Positions 5,254 through 7,150 of a stretch of DNA of 7,150 nt are shown here, in pieces (the first letter of the stretch is position 1; each line of letters begins with the position of its first letter). The DNA comes from an uncultured Eubacteriales bacterium (GTDB taxonomy: Bacteria > Bacillota > Clostridia > Christensenellales > Christensenellaceae): assembly GCA_905193725.1 (NCBI GenBank), contig CAJJPW010000110.1:1-7150 (forward strand), written 5' to 3'. The position numbers and the translations under genes are program-made. The notes beneath the pieces were generated by a model. It saw only the letters and a program-made list of their open reading frames with translations, had not been told where the DNA came from and did no database searches.

Positions 5254-5742
5254 CTATAGAGAGAGATAGATTATCTGGTTACCGCAGGATTTTACTACCC
5301 GCTCGATCTCAGAAAATGGCAGCCAAATGGTGGCCGTATTGTCGTTTGGATGACATCCGATTCTAGGGTTGCCCACCAAGTCTTTGTCAAAGACCACAAT
5401 CACTGATCCGTCATTGTTGAGGACCCCCATGGGCCCAACTTCCCCTGGTGAAATTCCCAATTGCTTTTCCAACCTCTCCGGCGATCCAAAAGAGAGCCGT
5501 GAGCACCGTAGTTTCTCCCTCAGTGCCGATAAATTAACTCTCTTTTCCTTAATCACTACTACTAAATAGTGGATCTTTCCTGAGTCATTGCGCAAAAACA
5601 GGTTTTTCGCCACTGTTCCTTGACTACAAACTCCCATTTGTTCTATCTCCTCAATAGTATGTGCCGGTGGGTGCTCTGTAATTTCATAGGAGATCCCCAT
5701 TTTGTCCAAAGTATCCAGCACTTTCTTTCTCTTTTCGTTCAT
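5254..5742 (-). CDS. ProXp-ala/PrdX-type prolyl-tRNA editing protein (YbaK/aminoacyl-tRNA deacylase domain)
   Basis: This 162-163-residue single-domain protein belongs to the YbaK/INS superfamily, the free-standing editing domains related to the insertion domain of bacterial prolyl-tRNA synthetase. The ProXp-ala/PrdX branch hydrolyses Ala-tRNA(Pro), removing alanine mischarged onto proline tRNA. Visible family features, counted from the upstream Met, are EHPPAHTIEEI (24-34), AKNLFLRN with K47 as the expected catalytic-type lysine, GEVGPMGVLND-like segment (from 101), and HPNDNTATIW (132-141), the signature near the C-terminus. The length matches stand-alone family members and no residue appears missing. 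Two adjacent ATGs exist (5745 and 5742); AAGGAG at 5755-5750 is four and seven bases away respectively, favouring the second. It is the first gene of the minus-strand cluster and has its own promoter. Confidence 0.9.
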   Translation of the reverse strand: MNEKRKKVLDTLDKMGISYEITEHPPAHTIEEIEQMGVCSQGTVAKNLFLRNDSGKIHYLVVVIKEKRVNLSALREKLRCSRLSFGSPERLEKQLGISPGEVGPMGVLNNDGSVIVVFDKDLVGNPRIGCHPNDNTATIWLPFSEIERVVKSCGNQIIYLSL

Positions 5743-5775
5743 CATATCGCTCCTTCTCTTTTTCTGTGTGATTTT

Positions 5776-5804
5776 ACTATAACATAAAGCATTTCAAAAT
5801 ACAA
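5776..5804 (-). promoter_or_regulatory. Promoter of the minus-strand cluster
   Basis: Read on the minus strand, TTGTAT (5804-5799) and TATAGT (5781-5776) are separated by 17 bp, a good sigma-A-type match. Transcription would start about 25 bases before the editing-protein ATG, leaving a short leader that includes AAGGAG. I see no equally good promoter further into the cluster. Confidence 0.6.
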
Positions 5805-5890
5805 AAAGAGGTATTTACTCTTCATGGATTGTTTCTACTATTTCTTATATCGATAGATTCTTTGCCCTCTAGATCAAGTTTCTTCATCTA

Positions 5891-5899
5891 TGGTATACT
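5891..5899 (+). promoter_or_regulatory. Extended -10 promoter of the DUF2974 gene
   Basis: TGGTATACT at 5891-5899 combines the TG-n extension with a TATACT -10 box. No convincing -35 lies at the usual spacing (5871-5876 reads AGATCA), as expected for an extended -10 promoter. The start point would be about 50 bases before the ATG at 5955. It is divergent from the promoter at 5776-5804, with about 85 bp between the two -35/-10 regions. Confidence 0.55.
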
Positions 5900-5944
5900 A
5901 ATCTCATCCATTTCTCAAAGGAAAAATCTATTTGGTAATGTTAC

Positions 5945-5957
5945 GGAGGACTTTATG
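5945..5957 (+). promoter_or_regulatory. Shine-Dalgarno that decides the DUF2974 start
   Basis: GGAGGA at 5945-5950 is immediately upstream of ATG at 5955. The frame is open back to a TTG at 5829, but that extension covers the promoter, has no Shine-Dalgarno and is not family-like. Confidence 0.85.
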
Positions 5958-7082
5958 GCGAATGTGTTAGATTATCTGGATTGGCGCGGCGATCTTACTT
6001 TGGAACAATCTCCTTTTTCCCATGTAGATAGTCTGATTCTATGTCGCCTTTCCTATCTGCCCTTTGACGGCATTTTACCCGGTCTATACAGCAATGCAGA
6101 GGTTTCCATCTCCCAGGCTGCCGAGCGTCTCCTTGGTGATACCTCCTCTCCAGTGATCCAGGCCAGTCAAGAAAAGCTCACCCCTCGAGACGCGAAACTG
6201 TTGCAAAAGCTGGCGCAAAGCAGGCGTTTTTCTCGTATGACACTTTGCAAGTACATGAATTCTGTAGATAGCGCTGCACAAAAGCAGTTTTCCGCACTCA
6301 CGGTGCATACCAACGATGGATGTCTGTATGTGGCGTATCGCGGGACAGATAGCACTTTAGTGGGCTGGAAAGAGGACTTTAACATGGGTTTTATGACCCC
6401 CGTTCCTTCCCAACGAGATGCAGTATCATATTTAGAACACATTGCTCATAATTCATCAGGGCAGCTTCGGGTAGGTGGCCATTCCAAAGGCGGCAATTTG
6501 GCAATTTACGCCGCCGCATTTTCTTCCCCCTCCATTCAGAGTCGCATCCTTCAGGTTGACAGTCACGATGGCCCAGGATTTCTGCCCAAAGTGATGCACA
6601 GTGCAGGCTATCAGGCCGTACGGCCAAAAATCACCACCTTTCTGCCTCAATCATCCGTCATAGGCATGTTACTGGAGCATGAGGAAGAGTATATCGTAGT
6701 TCAGAGCTCACAAAGAGGACTCATGCAGCACGATCTCTACTCCTGGAATGTGATGGCTGACGATTTTATTCGCCTTCACAGCATCACTAAGGGAAGCCAT
6801 GTAGTCGATAAAACATTAAAAGAGTGGATTGCACAGATGAATGTAGTAAAGAGGGAGCAGCTTGTGGATGGTCTTTTCCAGGTTCTCAGTGCCAGCGGTG
6901 CTCACACAATTTCCGATCTCAAAAATGGCCGGCATATTCAAGCAGCACTGGCTATGATATCTGCCATGAGACAATTCGATCCCGCCACCAAATATGCATT
7001 ATCTCAAACTTTTCGCAGCCTATTTCAGCTGGTTCGAAAAAATGCACCTCTTATGTTTTTCAATCGTTCTAAAAACAAGTGA
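5955..7082 (+). CDS. DUF2974 (Mbeg1-like) alpha/beta-hydrolase-fold protein
   Basis: The protein has 375 residues, the usual family length. The opening NVLDYLDWRGDLTLEQSPF followed by DSLILCRLSYLPFDGI is the hallmark N-terminus of DUF2974. YRGTD at residues 128-132 followed by VGWKEDF (136-142) is the lipase-like oxyanion-region motif, and GHSKGGNLAIYAA (from residue 175) holds the nucleophile-elbow serine S177. DSHDGPGF at 202-209 is a second conserved block. The fold is that of class 3 lipases, so hydrolysis of an ester or lipid is likely, but no substrate is established for the family to my knowledge. There is no signal peptide or membrane helix. ATG at 5955 is chosen on its strong GGAGGA. 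It is transcribed alone from an extended -10 promoter. No terminator hairpin is obvious between its stop and the next promoter. Confidence 0.93.
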   Translation: MANVLDYLDWRGDLTLEQSPFSHVDSLILCRLSYLPFDGILPGLYSNAEVSISQAAERLLGDTSSPVIQASQEKLTPRDAKLLQKLAQSRRFSRMTLCKYMNSVDSAAQKQFSALTVHTNDGCLYVAYRGTDSTLVGWKEDFNMGFMTPVPSQRDAVSYLEHIAHNSSGQLRVGGHSKGGNLAIYAAAFSSPSIQSRILQVDSHDGPGFLPKVMHSAGYQAVRPKITTFLPQSSVIGMLLEHEEEYIVVQSSQRGLMQHDLYSWNVMADDFIRLHSITKGSHVVDKTLKEWIAQMNVVKREQLVDGLFQVLSASGAHTISDLKNGRHIQAALAMISAMRQFDPATKYALSQTFRSLFQLVRKNAPLMFFNRSKNK

Positions 7083-7093
7083 GGTTAAAATTT

Positions 7094-7140
7094 TTTACAC
7101 AGGCTTTAAGGAGTATGTTATAATTGGATTATTGGAGGAA
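7094..7140 (+). promoter_or_regulatory. Promoter and Shine-Dalgarno of the next gene beyond the window
   Basis: TTTACA (7094-7099), a 19-bp spacer and a perfect TATAAT (7119-7124) with an upstream TG extension (7116-7117) form a good promoter starting 11 bases after the DUF2974 stop. GGAGGA at 7134-7139 follows. The leader would be only a few bases before the Shine-Dalgarno. No start codon is seen in the last ten bases; one may begin at position 7150 or just past the edge. Confidence 0.65.
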
Positions 7141-7150
7141 CGAATCAATA

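Noticed and set aside
5829..5954. N-terminal extension of the DUF2974 protein from a TTG at 5829
   Set aside because: It runs through the extended -10 promoter, has no ribosome binding site and lacks family similarity, whereas ATG at 5955 has a strong GGAGGA and gives the expected N-terminus.
1..7150. CRISPR array, tRNA, rRNA, complete insertion sequence or attachment sites
   Set aside because: No regularly spaced repeats, cloverleaf signatures, transposase frames or paired direct repeats were found on reading both strands.

Overview
The window reads as a piece of a chromosome from an anaerobic, spore-forming Clostridia-type Firmicute, probably Oscillospirales/Ruminococcaceae-like. The grounds are a short Clostridium-type flavodoxin, a DUF3793 protein, a DUF2974 protein, a BclA/collagen-like protein tail, AGGAG-type ribosome binding sites, AT-rich intergenic DNA, and ATG, TTG and possible GTG starts. 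This taxonomic call is inference from family composition. No rRNA, tRNA, CRISPR array, complete insertion sequence or phage module is visible.

Layout, left to right. Positions 2-514 hold the C-terminal part of a collagen-like surface/exosporium-type protein, closed by a perfect palindromic terminator. Positions about 556-1218 carry no intact gene; they contain a start-less coding remnant (601-777) and then a strong promoter with an A/T-tract UP element and a cluster of GTTAG/CTAAC half-sites resembling a DtxR/IdeR/MntR-type metal operator. This promoter should drive a two-gene plus-strand operon through a roughly 200-nt leader: a DUF3793 protein (1219-1791) and a TTG-initiated flavodoxin (1823-2248), ending at a strong terminator (2405-2443). 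The simplest reading is an iron-limitation response in which flavodoxin substitutes for ferredoxin.

From 5742 down to 2494 a minus-strand cluster runs in this order: a ProXp-ala/PrdX-type editing protein, a membrane-anchored protein of unknown function, a small reading frame broken by one in-frame TAA, and two tandem paralogous class I SAM-dependent methyltransferases whose stop and start codons overlap. A vegetative-type promoter is visible only in front of the first gene. The members do not form an obvious pathway.

Divergently, a DUF2974 (Mbeg1-like) alpha/beta-hydrolase-fold protein (5955-7082) is preceded by an extended -10 promoter. The right edge holds the promoter and Shine-Dalgarno of a following gene whose start lies at or beyond the window edge.

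No clearly new system is present. The parts most worth a second look are the metal-operator/DUF3793/flavodoxin unit, the interrupted small reading frame ahead of the methyltransferases, and the methyltransferase duplication.
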